Shown: one piece after another, positions 8,293 through 16,643 of the stretch
Numbering within the stretch: position 1 is the first letter of the stretch
Layout of the letters: each line of letters opens with the position of its first letter
Translations under genes and position numbers: made by a program
The notes under the pieces: generated by a model
Databases searched by the model: none
Told to the model about the DNA's origin: nothing
The model's input: only the letters and a program-made list of their open reading frames with translations
From: Haloplanus natans DSM 17983
Lineage (GTDB): Archaea; Halobacteriota; Halobacteria; Halobacteriales; Haloferacaceae
Direction: 5' to 3'
Assembly: GCF_000427685.1 (NCBI RefSeq)
Contig: NZ_KE386573.1
Location: forward strand, 1,036,838 to 1,100,837
Length of the DNA stretch: 64,000 bases

Positions 8293-9273
8293 CTACGTCC
8301 AGCGATCCAGCCCCGTCTGGACCAGCGACTCCTCGATTCGCTCGAACCCGCGAGCCACCTCGTCGGCGTCGACCTCCCACTGCTCGATCACGAACTCCCG
8401 GGCCGCGGCCACGTCCGGGTCGATGTCGGTGTCGACGGTGTAGTCGTCGGTCACCGGCGGGTCCCGGAAGAGGTCACGAACCCGGTCGGCGTTGGGCACC
8501 TGCCACCCTTCCGCCTCGATGGCGCCCCAGAGGTCGCCGTGGTCGGTGATCGCCCGCAGCGCCGTCTTCGGCCCCACGCCGTCGACGCCGGGGTTGAAGT
8601 CGGTGCCACAGAGGATCGCCACGTCGATCAGTCCCTCCAGACTGATCCCGTGGCGGTCGAGCGTCGCGTCGAGGTCCATCAGTTCCGGCGTCCCCTTGCT
8701 CGTCAGTTGACGGAGGGTATGCGGCGCGCCAAAGAGCAGGGTGTCGTAGTCCTCGCTCCCGGCGTAGTCGGCGTCGCCCCGGCGGGCCATGTACGCCGCC
8801 TGTGCCTCCCCTTCGGCGGGCGCGTCGACGACCGGCACGTCGAGGATAGCGAGGAGGTCACGCGTCGTCCCCAGGATGGTGTCGGTCAGGCGCTGGGTGC
8901 GGGCTTCGAGGCGCGCGGCTTCGATGGCGTCGCCGCGTTCCTCGGCCTCGGCTCGCCGTTTTTCGGCGCGTTCGCGCTTCGCGCGTCGCTCCGACACCTC
9001 CGCCTCTTTCAACTCGGTGACGCCGCCGTCGAAGACGAAGACGGGCATCAGGTCGTGTTCGAAGAACTTGGGGAGGCCCTGGACGACGCCGACGAGGTTC
9101 GCTACCTCCGCGCCCTCGCTCGTCGTGTACACCGCGTCGTTCGTCCACTTGACCGTCGTCGTCAGGTATCTGTACAGCCAGTTGTGCGCGTCGACGGCGA
9201 CGACGCTGTCGGCCACCTCGTCCCACGTCACGTCGGAGAGCGCGGCGAGTTGCCGGAGGTCTGCGTTGCCCAT
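8293..9273 (-). CDS. fen: Flap endonuclease-1
   Basis: This is a structure-specific 5' nuclease that removes flaps during Okazaki-fragment maturation and repair. The length, 326 residues, is normal. The N-region has [13 protein letters not shown] with the first metal-binding Asp and FVFDGG; the internal region has [32 protein letters not shown] with the acidic cluster; the helix-hairpin-helix reads [17 protein letters not shown]. The expected C-terminal PIP box is not obvious (the end is [10 protein letters not shown]). It follows the GNAT gene after 27 bp on the same strand. Confidence 0.93.
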   Translation of the reverse strand: MGNADLRQLAALSDVTWDEVADSVVAVDAHNWLYRYLTTTVKWTNDAVYTTSEGAEVANLVGVVQGLPKFFEHDLMPVFVFDGGVTELKEAEVSERRAKRERAEKRRAEAEERGDAIEAARLEARTQRLTDTILGTTRDLLAILDVPVVDAPAEGEAQAAYMARRGDADYAGSEDYDTLLFGAPHTLRQLTSKGTPELMDLDATLDRHGISLEGLIDVAILCGTDFNPGVDGVGPKTALRAITDHGDLWGAIEAEGWQVPNADRVRDLFRDPPVTDDYTVDTDIDPDVAAAREFVIEQWEVDADEVARGFERIEESLVQTGLDRWT

Positions 9274-9300
9274 TGGCCGTCGATAGGGCGTGCCCGACTT

Positions 9301-9879
9301 TCAATCTCCGGATTCGACGCCCTCCGGTGTCTCGACGACCGACGGCGGCCCGGCCGCGTACTTCTCGTCGAGGCGGGCCACCGCGTCGGGAGCGAGGTCG
9401 CGTTCGCGGTAGCGGTCGAGTCCCGACCGGTAGGTGTCGGGGTCGATGGGTGCCGGGCGGTCGGCGGGTCGCTCACAGACGAGTTCGGCCAGTCCCGTCT
9501 CGCGGCCGGTGAAGGCGAAGCCGGCGCGGTGGGCGGCGACGTAGGCGGCGGGGTTGTTGACCGCGATGCGCACGCGGTCGTATCGGTCGGCAGCGCGGGC
9601 GGCGACGAAGGCGAGCAGGCGGGCGCCGAGGCCCTCGCCCTGCCGGTCGTCGCGGACGGTCACGTAGCGGACGACGAGGCAGTCGCCGTCGGTGCGGTCG
9701 GGACTGAACGACGCGGCCGCGAGCACGTGGTCGTCGTACTCGCCGGTTCCGCGGCCGCCGTCCTCGACGACGGCTTTCCCCGTCGACCCGAGGACGAACT
9801 TGCCGGCGTAGGCGAAGCGGCGGTAGTCAACTCGGAGCGTCGGGCCGTCCGGCGGCCACCCGAGGAGGGCGAACTCCAT
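9301..9879 (-). CDS. GNAT family N-acetyltransferase
   Basis: The protein has 192 residues. The acetyl-CoA binding motif lies in VVRYVTVRDDRQGEGLGARLLAFVAARA (about residues 68-95), followed by the typical NNPAAYVAAHRAGFAFTGRETG block. The C-terminal 45 residues are charged. Substrate unknown. The ATG at 9879 removes a long Arg/Pro-rich upstream extension that is the shadow of the divergent methyltransferase gene. It lies directly upstream of fen in the same direction. Confidence 0.82.
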   Translation of the reverse strand: MEFALLGWPPDGPTLRVDYRRFAYAGKFVLGSTGKAVVEDGGRGTGEYDDHVLAAASFSPDRTDGDCLVVRYVTVRDDRQGEGLGARLLAFVAARAADRYDRVRIAVNNPAAYVAAHRAGFAFTGRETGLAELVCERPADRPAPIDPDTYRSGLDRYRERDLAPDAVARLDEKYAAGPPSVVETPEGVESGD

Positions 9880-9936
9880 GCGCGATCCACGCCGCCGACC
9901 GCAAAACCGTTGACGCTCGGCCACCCATCCACCGCC

Positions 9937-10539
9937 ATGCACGGTCCCGGCGACGTACACTTTTTCGACCGCGTCGCGCGCCTCTACGACCGATTCGCAC
10001 CGCCGACCGACCCCGAACCGCTCTGGGGCGGACTGGCGCGAGCCGACCGCCCCGTCGAGCGGGTACTGGACCTTGCGGGGGGGACGGGACGGGCCGCGCG
10101 GGCGGTCGCAGCGCCGGTCGGTCGCGCCCGTCCCCCTGAGGCACTCGTCGTCGACGCCTCGCGGGCGATGCTCGACCACGCCGCCGGGCGCGGCACGCCG
10201 GCGATACGGGGCGACGCCGGTCGACTCCCGCTTCGGGACGGGAGCGTGGACGCCGTCGTCGTCCTCGACGCCCTCCACCACCTGCCCGAACGGAACGTGG
10301 CGCTCGCCGAGGCGGCGCGGGTCCTGCGGTCGGGCGGCGTCCTCGTGATCCGTGAGTTCGACCCGCGGACGCTCCGGGGCCGGGCGCTGGTCGCGGCCGA
10401 ACGGGCCGTGGGCTTCCGGTCGACGTTTCGCGGGCCGGACGAGTGGGCCGCAGCCTGCGAGCGAGCGGGGCTGTCGGCGTCCGTCCTCGACCGCGGCTTC
10501 GTGATCACGGTCGTCGGGAAAAAGCGGGAGAGCCATTAG
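9937..10539 (+). CDS. SAM-dependent class I methyltransferase
   Basis: The protein has 200 residues. Motif I reads VLDLAGGTGRAARAV (about 43-57), an acidic residue in VVDAS follows, then GDAGRLPLRDGSVDAVVVLDALHHLPE, as in UbiE/Methyltransf_11 enzymes. It ends in the hydrophobic strand FVITVVGKK. Substrate unknown. It diverges from the GNAT gene with a 57 bp gap and is followed by a small membrane protein gene after 21 bp. Confidence 0.85.
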   Translation: MHGPGDVHFFDRVARLYDRFAPPTDPEPLWGGLARADRPVERVLDLAGGTGRAARAVAAPVGRARPPEALVVDASRAMLDHAAGRGTPAIRGDAGRLPLRDGSVDAVVVLDALHHLPERNVALAEAARVLRSGGVLVIREFDPRTLRGRALVAAERAVGFRSTFRGPDEWAAACERAGLSASVLDRGFVITVVGKKRESH

Positions 10540-10560
10540 GCCCCGGGGGCAAGCGCGGCT

Positions 10561-10980
10561 ATGGCCAACGCAGTCGCGAACTTCTTCGACCGTCGCCTCG
10601 ACGGACGAGCGACGCCGCTTGCGGTCGGTGATCTGCTCGTCGTCGCCGTCCTGTTTAGCTGGGGGACGGTCCACCACAACGGCCTCGGCTTCGTCGTGTC
10701 GAACCCCGGATATCTCGCCGGCACTATCGCCCCGTTCGTGATCGGATGGGTGATCGCCGCCCCACTGCTCGGCGCGTACTCCCCCGGGGCCGCGGAGTCG
10801 GCGAAAGCCGCCGTCCCGCTCGCACTCCGGTCGTGGCTCCTCGCCGACGCCATCGCGCTCGGGATTCGGGCGACGCCGTTCGTCGACGGCGGCGTCCAGG
10901 TGACGTTCGTCGCCGTCTCGCTCGTGGTCGGCGCCGTCGGTCTCGCCCTGTGGCGAACGCTCTTTTTCAAGCTTCGGTAG
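10561..10980 (+). CDS. DUF3054 family membrane protein
   Basis: The protein has 139 residues with four predicted membrane segments (about 22-45, 52-75, 88-105, 112-132). The motif GTIAPFVIGWVIAAPLLGAY and the RSWLLADAIALGIRATPF block match DUF3054 proteins. Its function is unknown in the family. It probably shares a transcript with the preceding methyltransferase. The 3' end overlaps the converging MFS gene by 14 bp. Confidence 0.8.
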   Translation: MANAVANFFDRRLDGRATPLAVGDLLVVAVLFSWGTVHHNGLGFVVSNPGYLAGTIAPFVIGWVIAAPLLGAYSPGAAESAKAAVPLALRSWLLADAIALGIRATPFVDGGVQVTFVAVSLVVGAVGLALWRTLFFKLR

Positions 10981-12274
10981 CGTCGCCGGCCCGGCGCTCC
11001 CGATGGATCAGGACGACCGCGAACGCCGACGCGACGAGGGCGATGCCCGCGAGCGTCGCAAAAAGGGTACCGGCGTCGGCGTAGGTGAGGATGGCGCCCG
11101 CGAGCGCCCCGCCGAGCGCACCGACGCCGAAGCCGCCGAGGTAGGTGTAGCCGTAGGAGAGTCCCCGGGTCTCGGCGGGCGTGTGGTCGGCGACGGCCGC
11201 CTGATAGAGCGGCTGGGGGGTAAAGAGCGTCACGCCGAACAGTGCGCCGAAGACGAGCAGCGGGCCGATGCCGAGGGCGGCGACGGGGAGAAAAGCGAGC
11301 GCGAGAACGGCGAGGGTAGCGAAGGTGGCGGCGATGCCGTACTCCGGCGGCAGGCGATCGGTGAGTTTACCGCCGACGTACTGGCCGGCGACGCCGACGA
11401 GCAACAGACCGGCGTAGAAGTAGCGCTCGGGGTTGAGCGTCCCGCCGCCGTCGAGACCCGGCGCAATGGCAGAGAGCGCGATGGGCTCGAAGCCGGGGAG
11501 GCCCTCCAGCAGGTTCGGGAGGAACGTCAAGACGCCGCGGTAAAAGAGGCCGTTGGCCATGACGATGACGAAGACGACGGCGAAGGCGCCGACGAAGAGG
11601 TGTCGGGACGCCGCGGCGAACTCGCCGAACGAGTCGACGCCGGTCCCCGCTTCGGAGCCGCCGCCGTCCGCGGCGACGTTCTCCACGCCCGCCGTCTCGT
11701 CGAACTCCGCGCGCAGGGCGTACAGGCCGGCGACGCCGGCCGGGACCGCGAGCACCAGTGCGACCGTCGTCCAATCGAGTACGAGGAGCAACGTCGCGGT
11801 GACGAGCTGACCGAGGCCGATACCGAGGTTGCCGGCGATGCCGTGGTACGCGAAGCCGGTGCCCCGCTCCGTGACGCCCTTGCTGATGAGCGTCAGCCCC
11901 GCGGGGTGGTAGACGCTAGCCGCCGCGCCCCACGCGAGCAACGCGACTGCCACCGCGAGGAGGTTCTGTGCGACACCGAGCAGGAGGAAGGCACCGCCCA
12001 TCCCGAACAGACAGGCGGCGATGAGCCGACGGGAGCCGACGCGGTCGACGACGATGCCGCCGGGCAACGCGCCGATTCCGAACAGTGCGTAGCCCGCGGT
12101 GACGATCACGCCGAGTGTCGCTTGCGTGACGGCCACCTCCATGCCCGCGAGTTGGAGGGTGTCGAACTCGGCCAGCCAGATGGACACGAAAATCGGGATG
12201 GATAGCTCGTATGTGTGAACCATCCCGTGGGCGAGCGTGACGAGCCCGACGATCGATCGATCGTTGCCGTTCAT
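10967..12274 (-). CDS. MFS transporter
   Basis: This is a carrier of 435 residues with about twelve hydrophobic segments. Between helices 2 and 3 it has GGIVVDRVGSRRLI, the MFS motif-A region; the centre has a soluble loop rich in Glu, Gly and Ala (VENVAADGGGSEAGTG); the second half has GGKLTDRLPPEYG, the repeated motif. The substrate is not evident. The ATG at 12274 (MNGNDRSIVG) is preferred over an upstream start because a TATA-like aaatttaattcc lies 20-30 bp before it, giving an almost leaderless message. Confidence 0.88.
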   Translation of the reverse strand: MNGNDRSIVGLVTLAHGMVHTYELSIPIFVSIWLAEFDTLQLAGMEVAVTQATLGVIVTAGYALFGIGALPGGIVVDRVGSRRLIAACLFGMGGAFLLLGVAQNLLAVAVALLAWGAAASVYHPAGLTLISKGVTERGTGFAYHGIAGNLGIGLGQLVTATLLLVLDWTTVALVLAVPAGVAGLYALRAEFDETAGVENVAADGGGSEAGTGVDSFGEFAAASRHLFVGAFAVVFVIVMANGLFYRGVLTFLPNLLEGLPGFEPIALSAIAPGLDGGGTLNPERYFYAGLLLVGVAGQYVGGKLTDRLPPEYGIAATFATLAVLALAFLPVAALGIGPLLVFGALFGVTLFTPQPLYQAAVADHTPAETRGLSYGYTYLGGFGVGALGGALAGAILTYADAGTLFATLAGIALVASAFAVVLIHRERRAGDATEA

Positions 12275-12471
12275 ACTCCGATCCACGACGCCAGCAAATT
12301 TAATTCCTTTCACTAGGAGTCGAAATATAATCATCTTACGTGGCGGTCGCTGACTCCACTCGGCGCTCAAAAACTTATGAAATGGTTTTCGAGATGCATC
12401 CAAGGAGATTTGTGACGCCTACGGGAAAGAATTATATGACCGTCGCGAAAACTATCTTGCGAGTGATACGC

Positions 12472-12714
12472 ATGACCGACTACTACGACTACGTGCTCGG
12501 TTTCGTTCCCCTCGCCCTCGTCGGACTCACCGGCGTTCTGGGCGCGGCTGGCGTCGATTTTCCCCTCGCCGTCCTCGTGGGGGCAGTGACGGCCAGTCTC
12601 GCCGTCGGGCACGCCCTGTTCGTCAACGGCCCGGTTCAGGAACGGATCGCCGTCGAGGAGGCTCCTATCCACTCGTCGACGGCGACCGATCGCCCGTCGA
12701 TCAACGCCGACTGA
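12472..12714 (+). CDS. Small two-helix membrane protein, 80 aa
   Basis: MTDYYDYVLGFVPLALVGLT begins a protein with two hydrophobic helices (about 9-30 and 33-55) and a polar Ser/Thr-rich tail. Comparable haloarchaeal proteins start with the same MTDYYDY. Function unknown. The upstream A/T-rich stretch gaattatatgacc (12429-12441) may hold its TATA box. Confidence 0.75.
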   Translation: MTDYYDYVLGFVPLALVGLTGVLGAAGVDFPLAVLVGAVTASLAVGHALFVNGPVQERIAVEEAPIHSSTATDRPSINAD

Positions 12715-12751
12715 TTCGGCGACCTTCGACTCGGAAGAAACGTCTGACAAA

Positions 12752-12760
12752 GGTATAATA
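12752..12760 (+). promoter_or_regulatory. TATA box of ribbon-helix-helix regulator
   Basis: The bases ggtataata lie 25-33 bp before ATG 12785, the distance expected for a leaderless haloarchaeal message. Confidence 0.6.
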
Positions 12761-12784
12761 TCCTTCAGGCAATCGTGTTAGGGC

Positions 12785-13237
12785 ATGGTAAAGAGCACCG
12801 TCCGGTTTCCCGAATCCGTCGTCGGTGAAATCGAGTCGCTGGTCGAGGACGGCCGCTTCGAGAGCAAGTCCGAGTTCTATCGCTTCTCGACGGACTACGT
12901 CCTGAATCAGGTGCTCGACGACTACGAACCGGAGACGATCGACTACCGCGACATCAAAGCCGAGGTGATGCCGGAGCGCGAACGGACGCTCGGAACGGCC
13001 GACGACGACGATGGCCCGCCGTTTCTGGAGTCGGTGTCGTTCGTCCGGAAACTCGCGCTTCGCGGGAAGTTCAACGACGCGGAGGATTTTATCGACCACC
13101 AGTACGCCGCCGGCGACCGACACGCCATCCTCCTCGAGGAGATTCTGCGCCTGTATCGCTCCGACCGCCGGCGCCGGACCGCCCCCGTCGAGCGAGAACG
13201 GAAGCGCGAGCGACCGGAACTCGACGACCGGCCCTGA
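12785..13237 (+). CDS. CopG/Arc-type ribbon-helix-helix regulator, long form
   Basis: The protein has 150 residues. The N-terminal 45 residues form a ribbon-helix-helix DNA-binding unit (MVKSTVRFPESVVGEIESLV followed by FESKSEFYRFSTDYVL). The remaining 100 residues are a family-specific effector or dimerisation part (PFLESVSFVRKLALRGKFNDAEDFIDHQY) with a very basic tail. The layout resembles the long RHH regulators of haloarchaea such as CdrL, but I cannot confirm orthology without alignment. It is monocistronic and leaderless by promoter spacing. Confidence 0.85.
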   Translation: MVKSTVRFPESVVGEIESLVEDGRFESKSEFYRFSTDYVLNQVLDDYEPETIDYRDIKAEVMPERERTLGTADDDDGPPFLESVSFVRKLALRGKFNDAEDFIDHQYAAGDRHAILLEEILRLYRSDRRRRTAPVERERKRERPELDDRP

Positions 13238-13280
13238 GACGGGTCGCGGTGCCGACGAGCGATCCCCCCAACGACGGGAC

Positions 13281-13290
13281 ATAGTATAAC
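13281..13290 (+). promoter_or_regulatory. TATA box of the ornithine-cyclodeaminase-family gene
   Basis: The bases atagtataac are 24-33 bp before ATG 13314, which fits a leaderless transcript. Confidence 0.6.
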
Positions 13291-13313
13291 TACCAGCCGC
13301 TCCGAGTGACCCT

Positions 13314-14315
13314 ATGACCGATACCCTGTTTCTGACCAGCGACGACGTTGCCGGGTTGGCGACGCCCGCGGAGTACGTCGACGCCGTGCGCGAGGGCTAC
13401 CGACAGCACGGCGAGGGCGCCCCCGCGGAACCCCGGACCGCACTCTACAACGAGGACCCGCCGGGGCTGTTTACCTCCTACGCCGCCGTCCTCCCCGACA
13501 CCGGCGTCATGGGCGGGTATATGTACGCCGCGGGCTTCGGTGAGCGCGACGCGTGGTTCGTCACGCCGCTGTTCGACGCCGAGTCGGGCGAACCCCTCGC
13601 CCTCGTCGACGGCGCGAGCATGAACCCGTTCAAGACGGGGGCGGCGGGCGCCGTCGGGGCCGACGCTCTCGCCCGCCCCGACGCCTCGGCCGTCGCCGTC
13701 TTCGGGGCCGGCGCACAGGCCCGCGGCCAACTCCGCGCCGTCGCCACCGTCCGCGACGTGGAGACCGTGTGGGTGTACTCGCCGACCAAATCGAGCCGTG
13801 AGGCCTTCGCCGGCGAGATGGACCGTCGCCTCGACGCCAGCGTCGCCGCCGTCTCCTCCAGCGCCGCCGCCGTCGAGGGAGCGGACGTGGTGATCACCGC
13901 CACCGACTCGTCGTCGCCCGTCTTCGACGGCGACCTGCTCGAACCCGGGACACACGTCACCGCGATGGGGCAGTACCACCCCGAGAAGCGGGAACTCGAC
14001 GACACGGCGGTCGCCCGGTCGACGTACGTGATCGACCTCCGCGGCCGACTGGAGGAAGACGCCGGCGCCTACATACACGCCGTCGAATCCGGCGCGGTCG
14101 ATTCGGATCACTGTCACGCCGAACTCGGGGAGGTGGTCGCGGGCGCGGTCGACGGCCGAACCGGTCCCGACGAGATAACCGTCTTCGACAGCGGCGGAAC
14201 GGGCATCGAGACGACGGCCGGTGCCGCTCTGGTCTACGAGAAGGCCCGCGAGGCGGGGCTGGGACAGCCCATCGACTTCGCGCCCGCGAGCGACGCGCTG
14301 ACCGGGCGGGAGTAG
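13314..14315 (+). CDS. Ornithine cyclodeaminase / mu-crystallin family protein
   Basis: The protein has 333 residues. The N-terminal substrate domain has MNPFKTGAAGAVGADAL, and the NAD-binding Rossmann fold carries AVFGAGAQARGQLRAVA (about residues 126-142), then VVITATDSSSPVFDGDLLEPGTHVTAMGQYHPEKREL, all typical of the family (ornithine cyclodeaminase, alanine dehydrogenase, ketimine reductase). The true substrate is not readable, because family members are often annotated wrongly. It converges on a 58-residue membrane protein gene. Confidence 0.85.
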   Translation: MTDTLFLTSDDVAGLATPAEYVDAVREGYRQHGEGAPAEPRTALYNEDPPGLFTSYAAVLPDTGVMGGYMYAAGFGERDAWFVTPLFDAESGEPLALVDGASMNPFKTGAAGAVGADALARPDASAVAVFGAGAQARGQLRAVATVRDVETVWVYSPTKSSREAFAGEMDRRLDASVAAVSSSAAAVEGADVVITATDSSSPVFDGDLLEPGTHVTAMGQYHPEKRELDDTAVARSTYVIDLRGRLEEDAGAYIHAVESGAVDSDHCHAELGEVVAGAVDGRTGPDEITVFDSGGTGIETTAGAALVYEKAREAGLGQPIDFAPASDALTGRE

Positions 14316-14319
14316 CCGG

Positions 14320-14496
14320 TCACGCGCCCGCGCGAGAGAGGATGCCCCCACCGACGAGACAGCACAGCGCCGCCCCGGCGTACGGCACTGTCTCGGCGGG
14401 CGAGAGTGCGCCGCCGACCATCCCGGCTGCGCTCCCGAGAAAGAGGAGACAGGCGAGGGCGAGAAACGCCTGGCCGACGAGCCGGCTGCGTCGCAT
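14320..14496 (-). CDS. Small membrane protein, 58 aa
   Basis: A short frame reads MRRSRLVGQAFLALACLLFL, then GSAAGMVGGAL, and ends GGGILSRAGA. Two hydrophobic helices (about 8-27 and 37-54) are joined by a short loop with SPAETVPY. The codons show the third-position G/C bias of real haloarchaeal genes. It lies 70 bp downstream of pelA on the same strand, so it may be co-transcribed with it. Function unknown. Confidence 0.6.
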   Translation of the reverse strand: MRRSRLVGQAFLALACLLFLGSAAGMVGGALSPAETVPYAGAALCCLVGGGILSRAGA

Positions 14497-14566
14497 CAGA
14501 CGGCCCCCCGTCCGTCCGCTCCGGCCGGCGCCGTCCTCGGGTCCGACGACGAGATGACCAGTCGCC

Positions 14567-15634
14567 TCATTCGAGCCGATACCGCAACAGGGCGGCGATA
14601 CCGCCGAGGTTCTTCAGGCGCTGCCCGGGTTCGAACTCGCCGGAGAAGACGACCACGTCGCCGCCCTGTCGCTCGACGGAGGTGATTATCTCGTCGGCGT
14701 CGACACCCCACTCGCCTTCGCCCTGGCGCTCCTCGCGGAGTCGGTCGTCGAGGACGAGCAGGGTTTCGACGGCGCCGAACTCCGCCGCCTCCGCGACGGC
14801 CTCGGGGCCGTAGGTCGCCTTCGCGCCCGTCGCCATCTCCTCGGTCAGGTCGTCGATGAGTTCCGCCTCGCGTGCGATGCGTGTCTCGGTCTGTACGTCC
14901 TCGAGGGCGCCCCGTTTCAGCACCTCGTGGACGCCCCGGTCGCCGACGCCCGCGGTGTCGACCGTCGTCGTCTTCGACGCGATGTCGGGGAACTCGTCTT
15001 CGATGTAGTCCAGTGCGTCCCCCTTCGTGAACCCCGGTCCCGCCAGAATCACCGCGTCGGCGTCGAGGTGGGAAAGCGCCTCGCCCAGTTCCGCGAAGAG
15101 CTCCGACCGCGGGCGGGCGTACTCGCCCTTGCCCGTCGGGCGGGTGAAGGAGGCGTACTCCTCGGTACCGTACTGGGCAACGGTGTGGATGTGTGCTTCA
15201 CCCTCTTCGACCGTCGCGATGGCGACGTCCGGATTTTCGGCCGCCGCTTCGGCCTCCTCGATGCGCTCCATCTGGTCCGGTTTGAAGAACTTCTCGATGG
15301 TGATCTCGTCGTGTTCCTCGACGTTGAGGGTGTGGTGGTGCCCCAGTTGGTCCTCGCGGGAACAGCCGACGATGACGCCGCCGATCCGGAGGCGGTTGGC
15401 GAAGCGGGCGAATTCGACGGTTTCGACTTCGACGGTGACGTGGATGTGTTCGCGCTCGCCGCCGGTGTCGCGCATCTGATCGTCGTCGCGCTGGATGCGG
15501 CGGCTGGTGTCGCCATCCACGTCGTCGCCGGGTTCGAGGACGTACGATAGGTGCCAGAGGTCGTCGACGTTCTCGGGGACGACCGTCAGCCGGGTGCGTC
15601 CCTCCTCGCCGCGACCACGGCTCTGGATTCGCAT
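14567..15634 (-). CDS. pelA: Pelota, mRNA surveillance / ribosome rescue factor
   Basis: This archaeal Dom34/Pelota of 355 residues recognises stalled ribosomes with aEF1A and ABCE1 and splits them. The Sm-like N-domain is 1-130 ([20 protein letters not shown], then [19 protein letters not shown] and [20 protein letters not shown]). The central domain has [18 protein letters not shown] and [17 protein letters not shown], and the C-domain [29 protein letters not shown]. All parts are intact. It sits close to RqcH, the factor that acts after splitting. Confidence 0.95.
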   Translation of the reverse strand: MRIQSRGRGEEGRTRLTVVPENVDDLWHLSYVLEPGDDVDGDTSRRIQRDDDQMRDTGGEREHIHVTVEVETVEFARFANRLRIGGVIVGCSREDQLGHHHTLNVEEHDEITIEKFFKPDQMERIEEAEAAAENPDVAIATVEEGEAHIHTVAQYGTEEYASFTRPTGKGEYARPRSELFAELGEALSHLDADAVILAGPGFTKGDALDYIEDEFPDIASKTTTVDTAGVGDRGVHEVLKRGALEDVQTETRIAREAELIDDLTEEMATGAKATYGPEAVAEAAEFGAVETLLVLDDRLREERQGEGEWGVDADEIITSVERQGGDVVVFSGEFEPGQRLKNLGGIAALLRYRLE

Positions 15635-15707
15635 ACTGGAGGGTCGCGGTCCGGGGACTCATGCCTTGTCATTCGACGTGCCACAAAATCGTCGGGGTTC
15701 GTCCGGG

Positions 15708-15770
15708 CCGCTGTACGTCAGTACCGGCCACCCGACGACGGCGGGTGACCAGTCACACCGATCCGTATTA
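15708..15770 (-). repeat. Stop-anchored palindromic element, copy F
   Basis: Read on the minus strand it starts on the TAA stop (15768-15770) of the DUF4013 gene: taatacggatcggtgtgactg, then a stem ggtcacccg/cgggtggcc with loop, then ccggtactgacgtac. The 5' 22 bases match copy D (61577) at all but three positions, and the 3' 15 bases match it exactly, while the stem sequence between them differs. Confidence 0.6.
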
Positions 15771-16472
15771 GACCACCGGCCGCTCCGCACCCATCTCGCC
15801 CTCGTCGTCGTGGAGTTCGAGTCCCCGGAGGTCGCCCCACGCGTGCCCCACGATGTAGTACGCCGCGGTGATGGCGTAGAAGCTCACGAACGCCCCCACG
15901 ACCGTCCCGAGCAGCGGAACGACGTTGAGGACGGCGGTGACCATCCCGGCGACGAGGATGACCGCAAAGCCCATCACCCACGCAGTCGCGTACGTCCCCG
16001 AGGTGAGGACGGGGCGGAGGTCGTCGACCGCGAAGCCCGCCCGGAACGAGTCCTGCTCGGCGTAGTTGGCCACGGCCGCGGGCACGATATACGCCGCCAG
16101 CAGGCCAAACGCGAGTGCGAGGAGACCACCGACGACCGTCACGGCGCCGACGACGAGTCCGGATCGAGGGCCCGGCCCCGCGACTGCGGCCGCGAGGCCA
16201 GCCGTCACGGCGACCAGAAGTACGGGCACGAGGCCGTACACGACGGCGATGGCGAACGCACGGATTCCGTCGCCGGCCAGGTCGCCCCAGTCGTCGAAAC
16301 GCGGCGCGTCGTCGTCGCCGTGCATCGTTCCGCGCAGGACGCGGACCAGATAGCCCGCGACCAGTACCGTCGGCACCACGAGGAAGCCGAGGAGCGTCAG
16401 GAGTCCGCCGATTACGACCGTCTTGACCCACCCGTCGCTCTCGCGAAGGTAGGTGAGGGAGTCGGTGATCAT
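15768..16472 (-). CDS. DUF4013 family membrane protein
   Basis: The protein has 234 residues and about five or six membrane segments. The start MITDSLTYLRESDGWVKTVV and the repeated VxxGYLVRVLRGTMHGDDDAPRFDDWGDL block are typical of DUF4013. An in-frame ATG 15 bp upstream (16487) is possible, but the 16472 start matches the family pattern of a short polar leader before RESDxW. Its function is unknown in the family. It lies between pelA and the RqcH gene on the same strand. Confidence 0.82.
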   Translation of the reverse strand: MITDSLTYLRESDGWVKTVVIGGLLTLLGFLVVPTVLVAGYLVRVLRGTMHGDDDAPRFDDWGDLAGDGIRAFAIAVVYGLVPVLLVAVTAGLAAAVAGPGPRSGLVVGAVTVVGGLLALAFGLLAAYIVPAAVANYAEQDSFRAGFAVDDLRPVLTSGTYATAWVMGFAVILVAGMVTAVLNVVPLLGTVVGAFVSFYAITAAYYIVGHAWGDLRGLELHDDEGEMGAERPVV

Positions 16473-16569
16473 GGTAGTGTGAGCCAACGGGCTGGTCCAA
16501 GTTGCTCGGACCTAGGACGACGGCTACGCTATTAAAGATATGCTGGCTGACACTCTCTCGTACGGGTCG

Positions 16570-16643
16570 TCGGCCGTCGGCGCCGGTGGGTTGCCGTACC
16601 GTCTAAGCGACCCGCCGGGACACGGTTACGACAGTCCCTATCA
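16570..16643 (-). repeat. Stop-anchored palindromic element, copy E
   Basis: On the minus strand it begins on the TGA stop of the RqcH gene (tgatagggactgtcgtaaccg). A 12 bp stem with two G.T pairs joins 16583-16594 and 16607-16618. The first 37 bases align with copy D at about 28 positions, including tcccgg and gggtc. Confidence 0.5.

Noticed and set aside
7747..10539. A 930-codon open frame on the plus strand
   Set aside because: It runs antisense through the exporter and fen genes and only its last 200 codons, from ATG 9937, look like a protein (the methyltransferase). Long shadow frames are normal at this G+C.
11003..12205. A 400-codon Glu/Arg-rich plus-strand frame
   Set aside because: It is antisense to the MFS transporter, whose twelve helices are clear.
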